DNA of 64,000 bases, from the NCBI RefSeq assembly GCF_015680405.1, contig NZ_JADLJS010000022.1:20718-84717 (forward strand), in the 5' to 3' direction. Positions 55,881 through 63,927 of this stretch are shown here, one piece after another (position 1 is the stretch's first letter; every line of letters begins with the position of its first letter). The notes beneath the pieces were generated by a model that was given only the letters and a program-made list of their open reading frames with translations, was not told the DNA's origin and did not search any database. The position numbers and the translations under genes were made by a program. The DNA comes from Pseudomonas pudica (GTDB lineage Bacteria; Pseudomonadota; Gammaproteobacteria; Pseudomonadales; Pseudomonadaceae).

Positions 55881-56531
55881 ATGGCCACTTACGAAATCCT
55901 GATTGCCGATGACCACCCGCTGTTCCGTGGCGCCTTGCGCCAGGCCGTTACCCTCGGCCTGGGCCCGGATGTACGCCTGGTTGAAGTCGCCAGCATTGCC
56001 GAACTGGAAACCCGTCTGAGCGAAAAAGCCGACTGGGACCTGGTGTTGCTGGACTTGAACATGCCGGGTGCCTACGGTTTTTCCGGGCTGGTGCTGCTGC
56101 GCGGGCAATACCCGCAGATCCCCGTGGTGATGGTATCGGCGCAGGAAGAGGCTGCAGTGGTGGTCAAGTCCCGCGAGTTTGGCGCCAGTGGCTTCATTCC
56201 CAAGTCCAGCACCCTGGAAGTGATCCAGGATGCGGTGCGCAAGGTGCTCGACGGCGAGGTCTGGTGGCCGCCGCAGGCTTTCGAAAAGGTCGATGTCTCG
56301 GCCGAGGCCAAGGCCGCCAGCGAAGGCCTTGCCAGCCTCACGCCGCAGCAGTTCCGCGTGCTGACCATGGTCTGCGAAGGCTTGCTGAACAAGCAGATCG
56401 CCTATGAGCTGAACGTGTCGGAAGCGACCATCAAGGCCCACGTGACCGCGATCTTCCGCAAGCTGGGTGTGCGTACCCGCACCCAGGCGGCGTTGCTGCT
56501 GCAACAACTTGAATCGGTTGCCAGCAGCTGA
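55881..56531 (+). CDS. erdR: LuxR-type response regulator ErdR
   Basis: A 216-residue two-component response regulator: receiver domain with acidic pocket Asp10/Asp11, phosphoacceptor Asp58 in VLLDLNMPG and Lys near 109 in SGFIPKSS, then a LuxR/NarL helix-turn-helix (LTPQQFRVLTMVCEGLLNKQIAYELNVS region, residues about 150-205). No kinase gene is beside it. In P. aeruginosa the gene before dgkA is erdR (PA3604), needed for growth on ethanol; the same erdR-dgkA order here supports the name. Target genes are not visible in the window. Confidence 0.8.
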   Translation: MATYEILIADDHPLFRGALRQAVTLGLGPDVRLVEVASIAELETRLSEKADWDLVLLDLNMPGAYGFSGLVLLRGQYPQIPVVMVSAQEEAAVVVKSREFGASGFIPKSSTLEVIQDAVRKVLDGEVWWPPQAFEKVDVSAEAKAASEGLASLTPQQFRVLTMVCEGLLNKQIAYELNVSEATIKAHVTAIFRKLGVRTRTQAALLLQQLESVASS

Positions 56532-56604
56532 GTGCGCGTGGCTTCACGCTTTTTTGACCCGAGCCGGTCTAGTCTGCCGGCCTTTCCGTTGTGAAGTGAC
56601 TCAC

Positions 56605-56970
56605 ATGACATCGCCATTCAAGGGCCAGACCGGCCTCAAACGTATCTTCAACGCCGCCGGCTATTCGCTGGACGGCCTGCGCGCCGCCTTCAAGGGCGAG
56701 GCCGCGTTCCGCCAGTTGGTGCTGCTCAATGTGCTGCTGGTCCCGATCACCTTCTGGTTGCCGGTCAGCCGTGCGGAGCGGGCGATCATGATCGCCGTGT
56801 GTCTGTTGGGCTTGATCGTCGAATTGTTCAACTCGGCGGTGGAAGCTGCCATCGACCGCATTTCGCTGGAGCGCCACCCGCTGTCGAAAAACGCCAAGGA
56901 CATGGGCAGCGCCGCGCAACTGGTGGCACTGACCATGGTGGCGCTGGTGTGGGGTGTGATCCTGCTTTAA
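56605..56970 (+). CDS. dgkA: Diacylglycerol kinase
   Basis: DgkA phosphorylates diacylglycerol left by membrane-derived oligosaccharide and LPS modification. The 121-residue integral membrane protein has three transmembrane segments and the active-site motif ELFNSAVEAAIDRISLE near residues 72-88 with SKNAKDMGSAAQ after it. ATG 56605 is used because the upstream frame is not family-like. Its stop codon overlaps the convergent finR stop by 3 bases. Confidence 0.95.
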   Translation: MTSPFKGQTGLKRIFNAAGYSLDGLRAAFKGEAAFRQLVLLNVLLVPITFWLPVSRAERAIMIAVCLLGLIVELFNSAVEAAIDRISLERHPLSKNAKDMGSAAQLVALTMVALVWGVILL

Positions 56971-57893
56971 GCGATCGGTGGCAACACGATCTCGTCACTG
57001 CGGGTGAAGCCCGCGGTGAAGTTGCGGCACAGTTCGAGAAATTCGCGCATGGCCGAGGTCTGGTACTTCTGTTTGTGCCAGATGAAGTAGAACTGGCGCA
57101 TCAGGTCCAGCTCAGGGGTTTCCACCGCTACCAGGCTGCCGCGGCGGAAGGCGTCACGCAGGGCCAGGCGCGAGATGCAGCCGATGCCCAGGCCTGATTC
57201 CACCGCGCGCTTGATCGCTTCGGTGTGTTCCAGCTCCAGGCGGATATTGAGGTTGGTGCGGTGGTGGCGCATGGCCTGGTCGAAGGTCAGGCGCGTGCCC
57301 GAGCCCTGTTCACGCAGGATCCACGCTTCCTGGGACAAGGTCTGTACATCGGCCCGGCCCATCTTGGCCAGCGGGTGCTGCGGCGCGCAGAACACCACCA
57401 GCTCGTCCTCGACCCAGGGCTGCACTTCCAGGTCCGGGTGGTTGCAATCGCCTTCGATCAGACCCAGATCAATTTCGTAATGCGCCACCTGTTGCACGAT
57501 ATGCGCAGTGTTCTGCACATGCAGCTTCACCTGGCTTTCCGGGTGCACCTGCATGAAGCTGCCGATCAGCAAGGTGGCCAGGTAGTTGCCGATGGTCAAC
57601 GTGGCGCCGACTGCGAGCGAGCCGAAACCGGACTTGCCGTTGAGCAGGTCTTCTATTTCCTTGGCCTGGTCGAGCAGGGCCACGGCCTGCGGCAACAGTT
57701 GCTGGCCCAGGGCGTTGAGGCTCAGGCGCTTGCCGGCGCGGTCGAACAGCTGGCAGCTGGACTGGCGCTCAAGCTCGGTGATCGAGGTGCTGGCGGCCGA
57801 CTGCGACAAGGCCAGCACACTGGCGGCGCGCGAAACGCTCTGGTGCTGGGCCACGGCAACGAAGACTTGCAGCTGACGAAGTGTAAATCGCAT
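56967..57893 (-). CDS. finR: LysR-family regulator FinR
   Basis: A 308-residue LysR regulator with N-terminal helix-turn-helix (RFTLRQLQVFVAVAQHQSVS; ALSQSAASTSITELERQ) and effector domain. It is divergent from fpr. In P. putida the LysR protein FinR next to fpr is needed for induction of fpr by oxidative stress, and gene order here is the same. The start at 57893 gives the usual MRFTLRQLQ N terminus; the 25 extra codons upstream are in the intergenic region. Confidence 0.82.
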   Translation of the reverse strand: MRFTLRQLQVFVAVAQHQSVSRAASVLALSQSAASTSITELERQSSCQLFDRAGKRLSLNALGQQLLPQAVALLDQAKEIEDLLNGKSGFGSLAVGATLTIGNYLATLLIGSFMQVHPESQVKLHVQNTAHIVQQVAHYEIDLGLIEGDCNHPDLEVQPWVEDELVVFCAPQHPLAKMGRADVQTLSQEAWILREQGSGTRLTFDQAMRHHRTNLNIRLELEHTEAIKRAVESGLGIGCISRLALRDAFRRGSLVAVETPELDLMRQFYFIWHKQKYQTSAMREFLELCRNFTAGFTRSDEIVLPPIA

Positions 57894-58014
57894 ATCGATA
57901 TAACCGATAACACATATCTTGATAATCCAGTTAACAGATATTGTCGCTGCCCCTAAACTATCGCGCAACTGCGCGTCTTGCGCGCGCCGCGTCTTTCTTC
58001 AGGAGCCCCATTAA
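57894..58014. promoter_or_regulatory. finR-fpr divergent control region with repeated GATA motifs
   Basis: GATA occurs at 57897, 57906, 57921 and 57937, the last three spaced 15 and 16 bases, and ATATCGATAT (57892-57901) overlaps the finR start. ATATC (57914) and GATAT (57937) form a dyad. The region is AT-rich and must hold both promoters; FinR binding here is an inference. Confidence 0.4.
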
Positions 58015-58794
58015 ATGAGCAACATGAACCACGAACGTGTCCTCAGTGTGCACCACTGGAACGACACTCTGTTCAGCTTCAAGTGCACTCGCGACCCGGG
58101 CCTGCGCTTCGAGAACGGTCAGTTCGTGATGATCGGCCTGCAACAAGAAAGCGGCCGTCCGCTCATGCGCGCCTATTCCATCGCTTCGCCGAACTGGGAA
58201 GAGCACCTGGAGTTCTTCAGCATCAAGGTGCCGGACGGTCCGCTGACCTCCCAGCTGCAGCACCTGAAGGAAGGCGACGAGATCATCATCAGCAAGAAGC
58301 CTACCGGTACCTTGGTACTCGACGACCTGAACCCGGGCAAGCACCTGTACCTGCTGAGCACCGGCACTGGCCTGGCACCGTTCATGAGTGTCATCCAGGA
58401 CCCTGAAACCTACGAGCGCTTCGAGAAGGTGATCCTGGTTCATGGCGTGCGCTACGTGAACGAAGTGGCCTACCGAGAGTTCATCACCGAGCACCTGCCG
58501 CAGAACGAATTCTTCGGTGAAGCGGTTCGCGACAAGCTGATCTACTACCCGACCGTGACCCGTGAGCCGTTCGAGAACCAGGGCCGTCTGACCGACCTCA
58601 TGCGCAGCGGCAAGCTGTTCAGCGACATCGGCCTGCCACCGATCAACCCGCAGGACGACCGCGCAATGATCTGCGGCAGCCCGAGCATGCTCGACGAGAC
58701 CAGCGAAGTGCTGGACAGCTTCGGCCTGAAGATCTCCCCGCGCATGCGCGAGCCGGGTGATTACCTGATCGAGCGTGCCTTCGTCGAGAAGTAA
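58015..58794 (+). CDS. fpr: Ferredoxin/flavodoxin-NADP+ reductase
   Basis: Fpr moves electrons between NADPH and ferredoxin or flavodoxin, helping redox balance under oxidative stress. The 259-residue protein has the FAD-binding RAYSIASPN at residues 52-60, the NADP-binding GTGLAPFMSVI near 115-125 and CGSPSMLDET near 220. AGGAGC precedes the ATG. A hairpin terminator follows. It is the subclass I bacterial type, and fdxA in this window is a possible partner. Confidence 0.95.
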   Translation: MSNMNHERVLSVHHWNDTLFSFKCTRDPGLRFENGQFVMIGLQQESGRPLMRAYSIASPNWEEHLEFFSIKVPDGPLTSQLQHLKEGDEIIISKKPTGTLVLDDLNPGKHLYLLSTGTGLAPFMSVIQDPETYERFEKVILVHGVRYVNEVAYREFITEHLPQNEFFGEAVRDKLIYYPTVTREPFENQGRLTDLMRSGKLFSDIGLPPINPQDDRAMICGSPSMLDETSEVLDSFGLKISPRMREPGDYLIERAFVEK

Positions 58795-58813
58795 GGCACA
58801 GACTGAGGCAAAG

Positions 58814-58840
58814 AAGGCGACCCTTGGGTCGCCTTTCTTG
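58814..58840 (+). terminator. Terminator after fpr
   Basis: AAGGCGACCC and GGGTCGCCTT form a 10-bp hairpin across TT, flanked by AAAG and TCTTG, about 20 bases after the fpr stop. Confidence 0.8.
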
Positions 58841-58864
58841 TGCCTGTGAATCATGTATCGCCAG

Positions 58865-58964
58865 CACCGGCCTCTTCGCGGGTAAACCCGCTCCCACAGG
58901 GATATCTCAAGCCCTGAGGTCAGTGGTACCCCTGTGGGAGCGGGTTTACCCGCGAAGAGGCCGG
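58865..58964. repeat. REP pair, cgcgggtaaacccgctcccacagg type
   Basis: Two near-perfect inverted 35-base copies (58865-58900 and 58930-58964) share CGCGGGTAAACCCGCTCCCA. It is the cleanest REP doublet of the window and lies between convergent fpr and sprT. Confidence 0.9.
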
Positions 58965-58981
58965 AACAGGCAAGGCACAAT

Positions 58982-59476
58982 CTACTCGACGCGCGTCTCG
59001 CCGCTATACACCAATATTTCCCGACACCGCTTGCACAGGTAGCGCCGCCCCTGGCGCACCAGCTTGTGCCGCTGCGCGGTAAACGGAAAGTCGCTCTGCG
59101 GGCACGGGCACCGGTAGATGTAGCGGGTCACCACGCGCCGTTGCACTTCGTAGTTGTGGCAACGGTTGGGCGGCAGTTCATACACCCCGCGCATGATCAG
59201 CTGCCACTCCTCGCCATGGGCTTGGATACGGTCGCCGAACAGCTGGTGTGCCACCAGGTGCGCCACTTCATGGGCCACGGTCTGGCGCAGGAAGTCTTCC
59301 TGGTTTTCGCGGTAAAGCTGCAGGTTGAAGCGCAGCAGGTTCTCGTGCAGGTGAGCGACACCGGCTTTTTGCCCGCGCAGCTTGAAGCTGACTTCCGGGC
59401 GCGGGAAGGGGCGTTTGAAGAAGGTTTCAGCTTGCTGGTAACAGGTTTCGACGCGTTGTCTGAGCAGCTCGGGCAT
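58982..59476 (-). CDS. sprT: SprT-family zinc metalloprotease-like protein
   Basis: A 164-residue SprT protein. The zinc motif HEVAH is at residues 69-73 with the third ligand likely in the GDRIQAHGEEWQ segment, and a C-terminal zinc-ribbon with CPCPQSDF and CKRCREIL follows. Bacterial SprT is poorly characterised; the SprT domain is that of the DNA-protein-crosslink protease SPRTN. The start MPELLRQRVETC at 59476 gives the family length; the 20 codons upstream are not family-like. Confidence 0.9.
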   Translation of the reverse strand: MPELLRQRVETCYQQAETFFKRPFPRPEVSFKLRGQKAGVAHLHENLLRFNLQLYRENQEDFLRQTVAHEVAHLVAHQLFGDRIQAHGEEWQLIMRGVYELPPNRCHNYEVQRRVVTRYIYRCPCPQSDFPFTAQRHKLVRQGRRYLCKRCREILVYSGETRVE

Positions 59477-59555
59477 GGCGGGGTGGTTCTCCTGACCGGG
59501 CATTATGCCGCAACCCCGGGCAGCCTGCCGAGCCACCGGTCAGCGCACAGCCAGA

Positions 59556-59573
59556 GGCCGCCTTGCGGCGGCC
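59556..59573 (-). terminator. Hairpin at the 3' end of the Yip1-family gene
   Basis: GGCCGCC-TTGC-GGCGGCC hairpin lies between the Yip1-family stop and sprT. The T run is short, so termination strength is uncertain. Confidence 0.4.
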
Positions 59574-59608
59574 CCAGGTTTGATGCCCCAGTGTTGGTCG
59601 AGTCTGTT

Positions 59609-60208
59609 CTAGTTGGTGTAGACGGGCCCCACGCCCAGTCCCCAGATGATCACAGTGGCGGCCATGATCGCCACCAGTACCACAAGGCCTACCGCCAGCA
59701 CCGAGCTGGAGAACAGGAAGCCTTCGTCGGATGGTATGTTCATGAACGTCGGCAAACCGACGTACAACAGGTACACCGTGTAGCAGATGGCGGCGGTGCC
59801 GATCAGCATGCCCAGCCAAAGGTGCGGGTACAGCGCCGCCAGGCCGCCGATGAACAGCGGTGTGGCGGTATAGGTTGCAAAGGCGATGCACTGTGCCATG
59901 GACGGGTTGGCATCGTAGGTGCGGGCCATCCAATGGATGAACGCCCCCATTACCGCCACCCCGGCAAGCATCGCCAGGTACGACATGATGCTCATCCAGA
60001 TGGCGCTTTCCATGGTCAGCATCACCGCTGGCCGGTCGCCGATCACCCAGCCGACCTGGGTGGTACCGATGAACGCCGAAACGGCGGGGATCGCAGCCAG
60101 GATCAGGGTGTGCGTCAGGTACATGTGGCTGATGGTTTCTTCTTCGCCACGAATTTCCCGCCATTCCTGGTCGGGATGGGTAAACAGCCCCACAACGTGA
60201 TGAATCAT
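59609..60208 (-). CDS. Yip1-domain inner membrane protein
   Basis: A 199-residue polytopic membrane protein beginning MIHHVVGLFTHPDQEWREIR, the typical start of the bacterial Yip1-domain family, in which an N-terminal amphipathic segment with a conserved P-W pair precedes about five transmembrane helices (about residues 29-47, 62-85, 95-115, 122-143, 167-190). GGAG precedes ATG 60208. Function is unknown. It is divergent from ttcA and upstream of sprT. Confidence 0.82.
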   Translation of the reverse strand: MIHHVVGLFTHPDQEWREIRGEEETISHMYLTHTLILAAIPAVSAFIGTTQVGWVIGDRPAVMLTMESAIWMSIMSYLAMLAGVAVMGAFIHWMARTYDANPSMAQCIAFATYTATPLFIGGLAALYPHLWLGMLIGTAAICYTVYLLYVGLPTFMNIPSDEGFLFSSSVLAVGLVVLVAIMAATVIIWGLGVGPVYTN

Positions 60209-60470
60209 GCCGATCACTCCTCTCAATGTTGCCAAACGCCCCCCAGATGGAGCGCAAGCGGCCCGAGGCCCGAACACCTAAGCAAGCGGTAATGTGGCCT
60301 TATGTCGCAGTATAGGAAGCCGTTACCCGCATAAACCGCGCTTTTTAGAGCAAATTGCGCTGTAACGCGCGCTGTTGATTACAATGAAGTCTTTATCGGA
60401 ATGCCTACAGCACCGCCGCGTTTGTGCGTAAAATAGCCCGCTTTTGTCACACCTCGCGGATCCAAGCGCT

Positions 60471-61295
60471 ATGGGCACCCTCTCGGTCAACCAGAACAAA
60501 CTGCAAAAACGCCTGCGTCGTCTCGCCGGCGAAGCCATCACCGACTACAACATGATCGAGGATGGCGACAAGGTCATGGTCTGCCTGTCCGGCGGCAAGG
60601 ACAGCTACACCATGCTCGACGTTCTGTTGCACCTGCAGAAGGTGGCACCGATCAAGTTCGAGATCGTGGCGGTGAACATGGACCAGAAGCAGCCGGGGTT
60701 CCCCGAGCACGTGCTGCCGGCCTACCTCAAGGAACTGGGCGTCGAGTATCACATCGTCGAGAAGGACACCTACTCGGTGGTCAAGGAGCTGGTCCCCGAG
60801 GGCAAGACCACCTGCTCGCTGTGTTCGCGCCTGCGCCGTGGCACCCTCTACACCTTCGCCGACGAGATCGGCGCGACCAAGATGGCGCTGGGACACCACC
60901 GCGACGATATCGTCGAAACCTTCTTCCTCAACATGTTCTTCAACGGCGCGCTCAAGGGCATGCCGCCGAAGCTGCGTGCCGACGATGGCCGCAACGTGGT
61001 GATCCGTCCGCTGGCCTACTGCAGCGAGAAGGATATCCAGGCCTATTCGGACATGAAGGAATTCCCGATCATCCCGTGCAACCTGTGCGGTTCGCAGGAA
61101 AACCTGCAGCGCCAGGTGGTCAAGGACATGCTGGTGGAATGGGAGCGCAAGCACCCGGGCCGTACCGAGAGCATCTTCCGCGCCCTGCAGAACGTGGCAC
61201 CGTCGCAGCTGGCCGACCGCAACCTGTTCGACTTCACCAGCCTGAAGATCGACGAAAACGCCACCCCGCGTTTTCTTGACGTGCTGAACATCTGA
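60471..61295 (+). CDS. ttcA: tRNA 2-thiocytidine(32) synthetase
   Basis: TtcA thiolates C32 of certain tRNAs using ATP and a [4Fe-4S] cluster. The 274-residue protein has the PP-loop SGGKDS at residues 40-45, the cluster cysteines CSLC at 115-118 and the third in PCNLCGSQ near 205. MGTLSVNQNKLQ at 60471 is the family start; the frame opens nine codons earlier. csdA in this window could supply sulfur. A TAG-like gene follows by 4 bases. Confidence 0.97.
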   Translation: MGTLSVNQNKLQKRLRRLAGEAITDYNMIEDGDKVMVCLSGGKDSYTMLDVLLHLQKVAPIKFEIVAVNMDQKQPGFPEHVLPAYLKELGVEYHIVEKDTYSVVKELVPEGKTTCSLCSRLRRGTLYTFADEIGATKMALGHHRDDIVETFFLNMFFNGALKGMPPKLRADDGRNVVIRPLAYCSEKDIQAYSDMKEFPIIPCNLCGSQENLQRQVVKDMLVEWERKHPGRTESIFRALQNVAPSQLADRNLFDFTSLKIDENATPRFLDVLNI

Positions 61296-61299
61296 GCCC

Positions 61300-61971
61300 A
61301 TGCGCGATTACCAGTGGTTGCACGAGTACTGCCTGAACCGCTTCGGCTCGGGCCAGGCCCTGGAGGCCTTCCTGCCGCAGCCGCGCACACCGGCGCAGCT
61401 GCGTGATATCAGCGACGACCGCTACCTGTCGACCTTGGCCCTGCGCGTATTCCGCGCCGGGCTCAAGCACAGCCTGGTGGATGCCAAGTGGCCGGCGTTC
61501 GAGCAGGTGTTCTTCGGCTTCGACCCGGAGAAGGTGGTATTGATGGGCGCCGAGCACCTCGAGCGGCTGATGCACGACGAGCGCATCATCCGCCACCTGG
61601 GCAAGCTCAAGAGCGTGCCGCGCAATGCGCAGATGGTTCTTGACGTGGCCAAGGAGAAGGGCAGTTTCGGCGCCTTCATCGCCGACTGGCCGGTGACCGA
61701 CATCGTCGGTTTGTGGAAGTACCTGGCCAAGCACGGCAACCAGCTGGGCGGGTTGTCGGCACCGCGCTTCTTGCGCATGGTCGGCAAGGATACGTTCATT
61801 CCTACCGATGACATGGCTGCGGCGTTGATTGCGCAGAAGGTGATCGACAAACCGCCGACCAGCCAGCGGGACCTGGCCTTGGTGCAGCAGGCGTTCAACC
61901 AGTGGCATGCCGAGAGTGGGCGGCCGCTGTGCCAGTTGTCGGTGATGCTGGCGCATACCGTCAACCATTGA
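61300..61971 (+). CDS. TAG-like 3-methyladenine DNA glycosylase family protein, degenerate site
   Basis: A 223-residue protein of the adenine glycosylase I (TAG) fold, clear from FRAGLKHSLVDAKWPAFEQVF near residue 46 and FDPEKVVLMG / IIRHLGKLKSVPRNAQM, which align with TAG. However, the N-terminal zinc and base-binding residues of real TAG (the C-x-W and YHD-EWG segments) are not present, and the LSWITVLKKRE position reads LKHSLVDAKWP. It may have a changed or lost glycosylase activity. It follows ttcA by 4 bases, an operon. Confidence 0.75.
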   Translation: MRDYQWLHEYCLNRFGSGQALEAFLPQPRTPAQLRDISDDRYLSTLALRVFRAGLKHSLVDAKWPAFEQVFFGFDPEKVVLMGAEHLERLMHDERIIRHLGKLKSVPRNAQMVLDVAKEKGSFGAFIADWPVTDIVGLWKYLAKHGNQLGGLSAPRFLRMVGKDTFIPTDDMAAALIAQKVIDKPPTSQRDLALVQQAFNQWHAESGRPLCQLSVMLAHTVNH

Positions 61972-61978
61972 AATTGCT

Positions 61979-61997
61979 GGGGCCGCTAAGCGGCCCC
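61979..61997. terminator. Bidirectional hairpin between convergent genes
   Basis: GGGGCCGC-TAA-GCGGCCCC, an 8-bp hairpin between the TAG-like gene and the DUF2069 gene. T runs are missing on both sides, so it may be a REP remnant. Confidence 0.4.
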
Positions 61998-62003
61998 GGG
62001 ATA

Positions 62004-62417
62004 TCAACTGCCTTCGCCCGCCATGCGCCGCTCATGCTGGAACTTCCAGCGCACATACAGCAGCCCGGTAATGAACAGCCCCAGGCTCACCAGCACTTCT
62101 ACCCAGCCAAATACCGCCCGTGCCGGGTCGAACGCCGCCAGCACGCCCTTGATGAAATAGATATTCACCACGAAGCAGGTCCAGGCATGTGCCCGGGCGC
62201 TGCCTGTCAGCATGCCCGGTAGCAACAGCAGCAACGGCACCAGTTCGATCGCCAGGATCACCTCGACCCGCGCCCCGTGCAGGTTGGCGAACCACAGGTT
62301 GTTCACCACCAGCAGAGCGATCAGGCCGAAGAAGAACGCCAGGCTCAAGGTCCGCGTCAGGCGCAGACGCGGTGCCAGCCATTCCAGCGCCGGCAATACC
62401 TTGGGCTTCTTAGCCAC
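62004..62417 (-). CDS. DUF2069 inner membrane protein
   Basis: A 137-residue membrane protein of the DUF2069 family, with four hydrophobic segments (TLSLAFFFGLIALLVVNNLWF; AIELVPLLLLLPGML; HAWTCFVVNIYFIKGVL; WVEVLVSLGLFITGLLYV). GTG 62417 is chosen because GGAGG lies seven bases upstream; longer in-frame reading gives 15 extra unlikely residues. The start overlaps the end of wrbA by 8 bases. Function unknown. Confidence 0.85.
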   Translation of the reverse strand: MAKKPKVLPALEWLAPRLRLTRTLSLAFFFGLIALLVVNNLWFANLHGARVEVILAIELVPLLLLLPGMLTGSARAHAWTCFVVNIYFIKGVLAAFDPARAVFGWVEVLVSLGLFITGLLYVRWKFQHERRMAGEGS

Positions 62418-63015
62418 GTGCGGCCTCCAGTGCCTTGGCAGTGGTCGCCAGGCGTTGGCCAAGTGCGCGGCACAGGGCTATCTCGTGCTGGTCGAGCTCG
62501 CGCTTGCCATCGGCGCCAGCATGATGGCTGGCGCCATACGGGGTGCCGCCGCCACGGGTCTCGAGCAATGCCGATTCGCTGTACGGCAAGCCCATTACCA
62601 GCATGCCGTGGTGCATCAGCGGCAGCATCATCGACAGCAGGGTGGTTTCCTGCCCGCCGTGCAGGCTGGCGGTAGAGGTGAAAACACCCGCCGGCTTGCC
62701 GACCAGTTCACCGCCCAACCACAGGCTGCTGGTGCCATCCAGGAAGTACTTGAGCGGCGCCGCCATGTTGCCGAAGCGGGTCGGACTACCCAATACCAGG
62801 CCGGCGCAGTGGCGCAAGTCGTCCAAGGTGGCGTACAGCGCGCCACTGGCCGGGATGTCCGGGGCCACTGCTTCGCACTCGGTGGAAATCGCCGGCACCG
62901 TGCGCAGGCGGGCCTCCATGCCGGCCAGTTCGATGCCGCGGGCGATGTGCCGGGCCATCTCGCTGGTCGAACCATGGCGGCTGTAATACAGCACCAGGAT
63001 GTAGGGCTGGCTCAC
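62410..63015 (-). CDS. wrbA: NAD(P)H:quinone oxidoreductase WrbA
   Basis: WrbA is an FMN quinone reductase of the flavodoxin fold that keeps quinones reduced under stress. The 201-residue protein has the FMN phosphate loop YYSRHGSTSEMA near residues 10-21, SPTRFGNMAAPLKYFLD near 77-93, and the GGGTPYGASHHAG segment near 153. It overlaps the arsC stop by 4 bases, so arsC-wrbA-DUF2069 form one operon. Confidence 0.93.
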   Translation of the reverse strand: MSQPYILVLYYSRHGSTSEMARHIARGIELAGMEARLRTVPAISTECEAVAPDIPASGALYATLDDLRHCAGLVLGSPTRFGNMAAPLKYFLDGTSSLWLGGELVGKPAGVFTSTASLHGGQETTLLSMMLPLMHHGMLVMGLPYSESALLETRGGGTPYGASHHAGADGKRELDQHEIALCRALGQRLATTAKALEAARG

Positions 63016-63365
63016 GGTAGAATCTCCAGTACTTTCTCGGGCGGTCGTCCGACCACGGCCTTGTCACCGGCGACCAGGATCGGCCGCTCGATCAGCTTGG
63101 GGTGCCGGGCCATGGCCTCGATCAGTTGTGCGTCGGTCAGCGCCGGGTCGGCCAGGTTCAGCTCCTTGTACTCGTCCTCGCCGGTACGCAGCAGCTGGCG
63201 CGGGGCGATGCCCAGCTTGCCGAGCAGGGCCTTCAGGGTAGCAGCGTCGGGCGGTGTCTCGAGGTAGCGCACGATGGTCGGCGCCAGGCCGCGAGCTTCG
63301 AGCAGTTCCAGGGCACCGCGGGATTTCGAGCAGCGCGGGTTATGATAGAGCGTAAGGTCGGTCAT
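63012..63365 (-). CDS. arsC: Arsenate reductase (glutaredoxin-dependent type), ArsC
   Basis: A 117-residue ArsC-family protein with the catalytic Cys12 in YHNPRCSKSRGAL and the arginine-rich anion-binding segment ALLGKLGIAPRQLLRTGEDEYK, ending with VGRPPEKVLEILP. In this family arsenate is reduced with glutathione and glutaredoxin. No ars regulator or pump is nearby, and it is in an operon with wrbA, so a general oxidoreductase role is possible. The ATG at 63365 is the family start. Confidence 0.85.
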   Translation of the reverse strand: MTDLTLYHNPRCSKSRGALELLEARGLAPTIVRYLETPPDAATLKALLGKLGIAPRQLLRTGEDEYKELNLADPALTDAQLIEAMARHPKLIERPILVAGDKAVVGRPPEKVLEILP

Positions 63366-63450
63366 GTCGGGTCGCATCCAGCAGGTTGTGGCGGCTATTC
63401 TAACCGCAGCGACTGACCAATTTGCTTTAAAACTCGAGAAGGATTGACCC

Positions 63451-63915
63451 ATGGCAAGGCGTCTGGCAGCAGTACTGGCAATCACCGCGAGCCTGTTGCT
63501 CGGTGGTTGCGGTGCCGATTATGGCGTGGACCAACACGGTAATACGGTTAAGGCCGAACAGATTGATGGGCACTGGCTGGTGCTCAACTACTGGGCCGAA
63601 TGGTGCGGGCCGTGCCGTACCGAAATCCCTGAACTGAACGCGGCAGCCAAGCAATGGGCGGCCGATGGTATCAAGGTGGTGGGGGTGAACTTCGATGGCT
63701 TGCAGGGGCAGGAACTGAAGCAGGCTGCCGAAACCCTGGGCATTGCTTTCACCGTATTGGCACAGGACCCGGCCGAGCGCTATGACCTGCCACGCAGCGA
63801 GGCATTGCCGGTGACCTACATCATCGATGACAAGGGCAAGGTGCGGGAACAGTTGATGGGCGAGCAGACCCGGGAAGGGCTGCAGGCCAAGATCAAGGCC
63901 CTGAAGGGCGCCTGA
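63451..63915 (+). CDS. Thioredoxin-like (TlpA/ResA-type) lipoprotein
   Basis: A 154-residue lipoprotein with signal and lipobox LLLGGC (lipidated Cys20), then a thioredoxin fold with WCGPC at residues 51-55 and the cis-proline in ALPVTYII near 129. The TlpA/ResA type of disulfide reductase is exposed to the periplasm. Partners are unknown; no cytochrome c maturation genes are nearby. AGAAGG precedes the ATG, and it is divergent from arsC. Confidence 0.88.
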   Translation: MARRLAAVLAITASLLLGGCGADYGVDQHGNTVKAEQIDGHWLVLNYWAEWCGPCRTEIPELNAAAKQWAADGIKVVGVNFDGLQGQELKQAAETLGIAFTVLAQDPAERYDLPRSEALPVTYIIDDKGKVREQLMGEQTREGLQAKIKALKGA

Positions 63916-63927
63916 AGTCAGCCTGTA

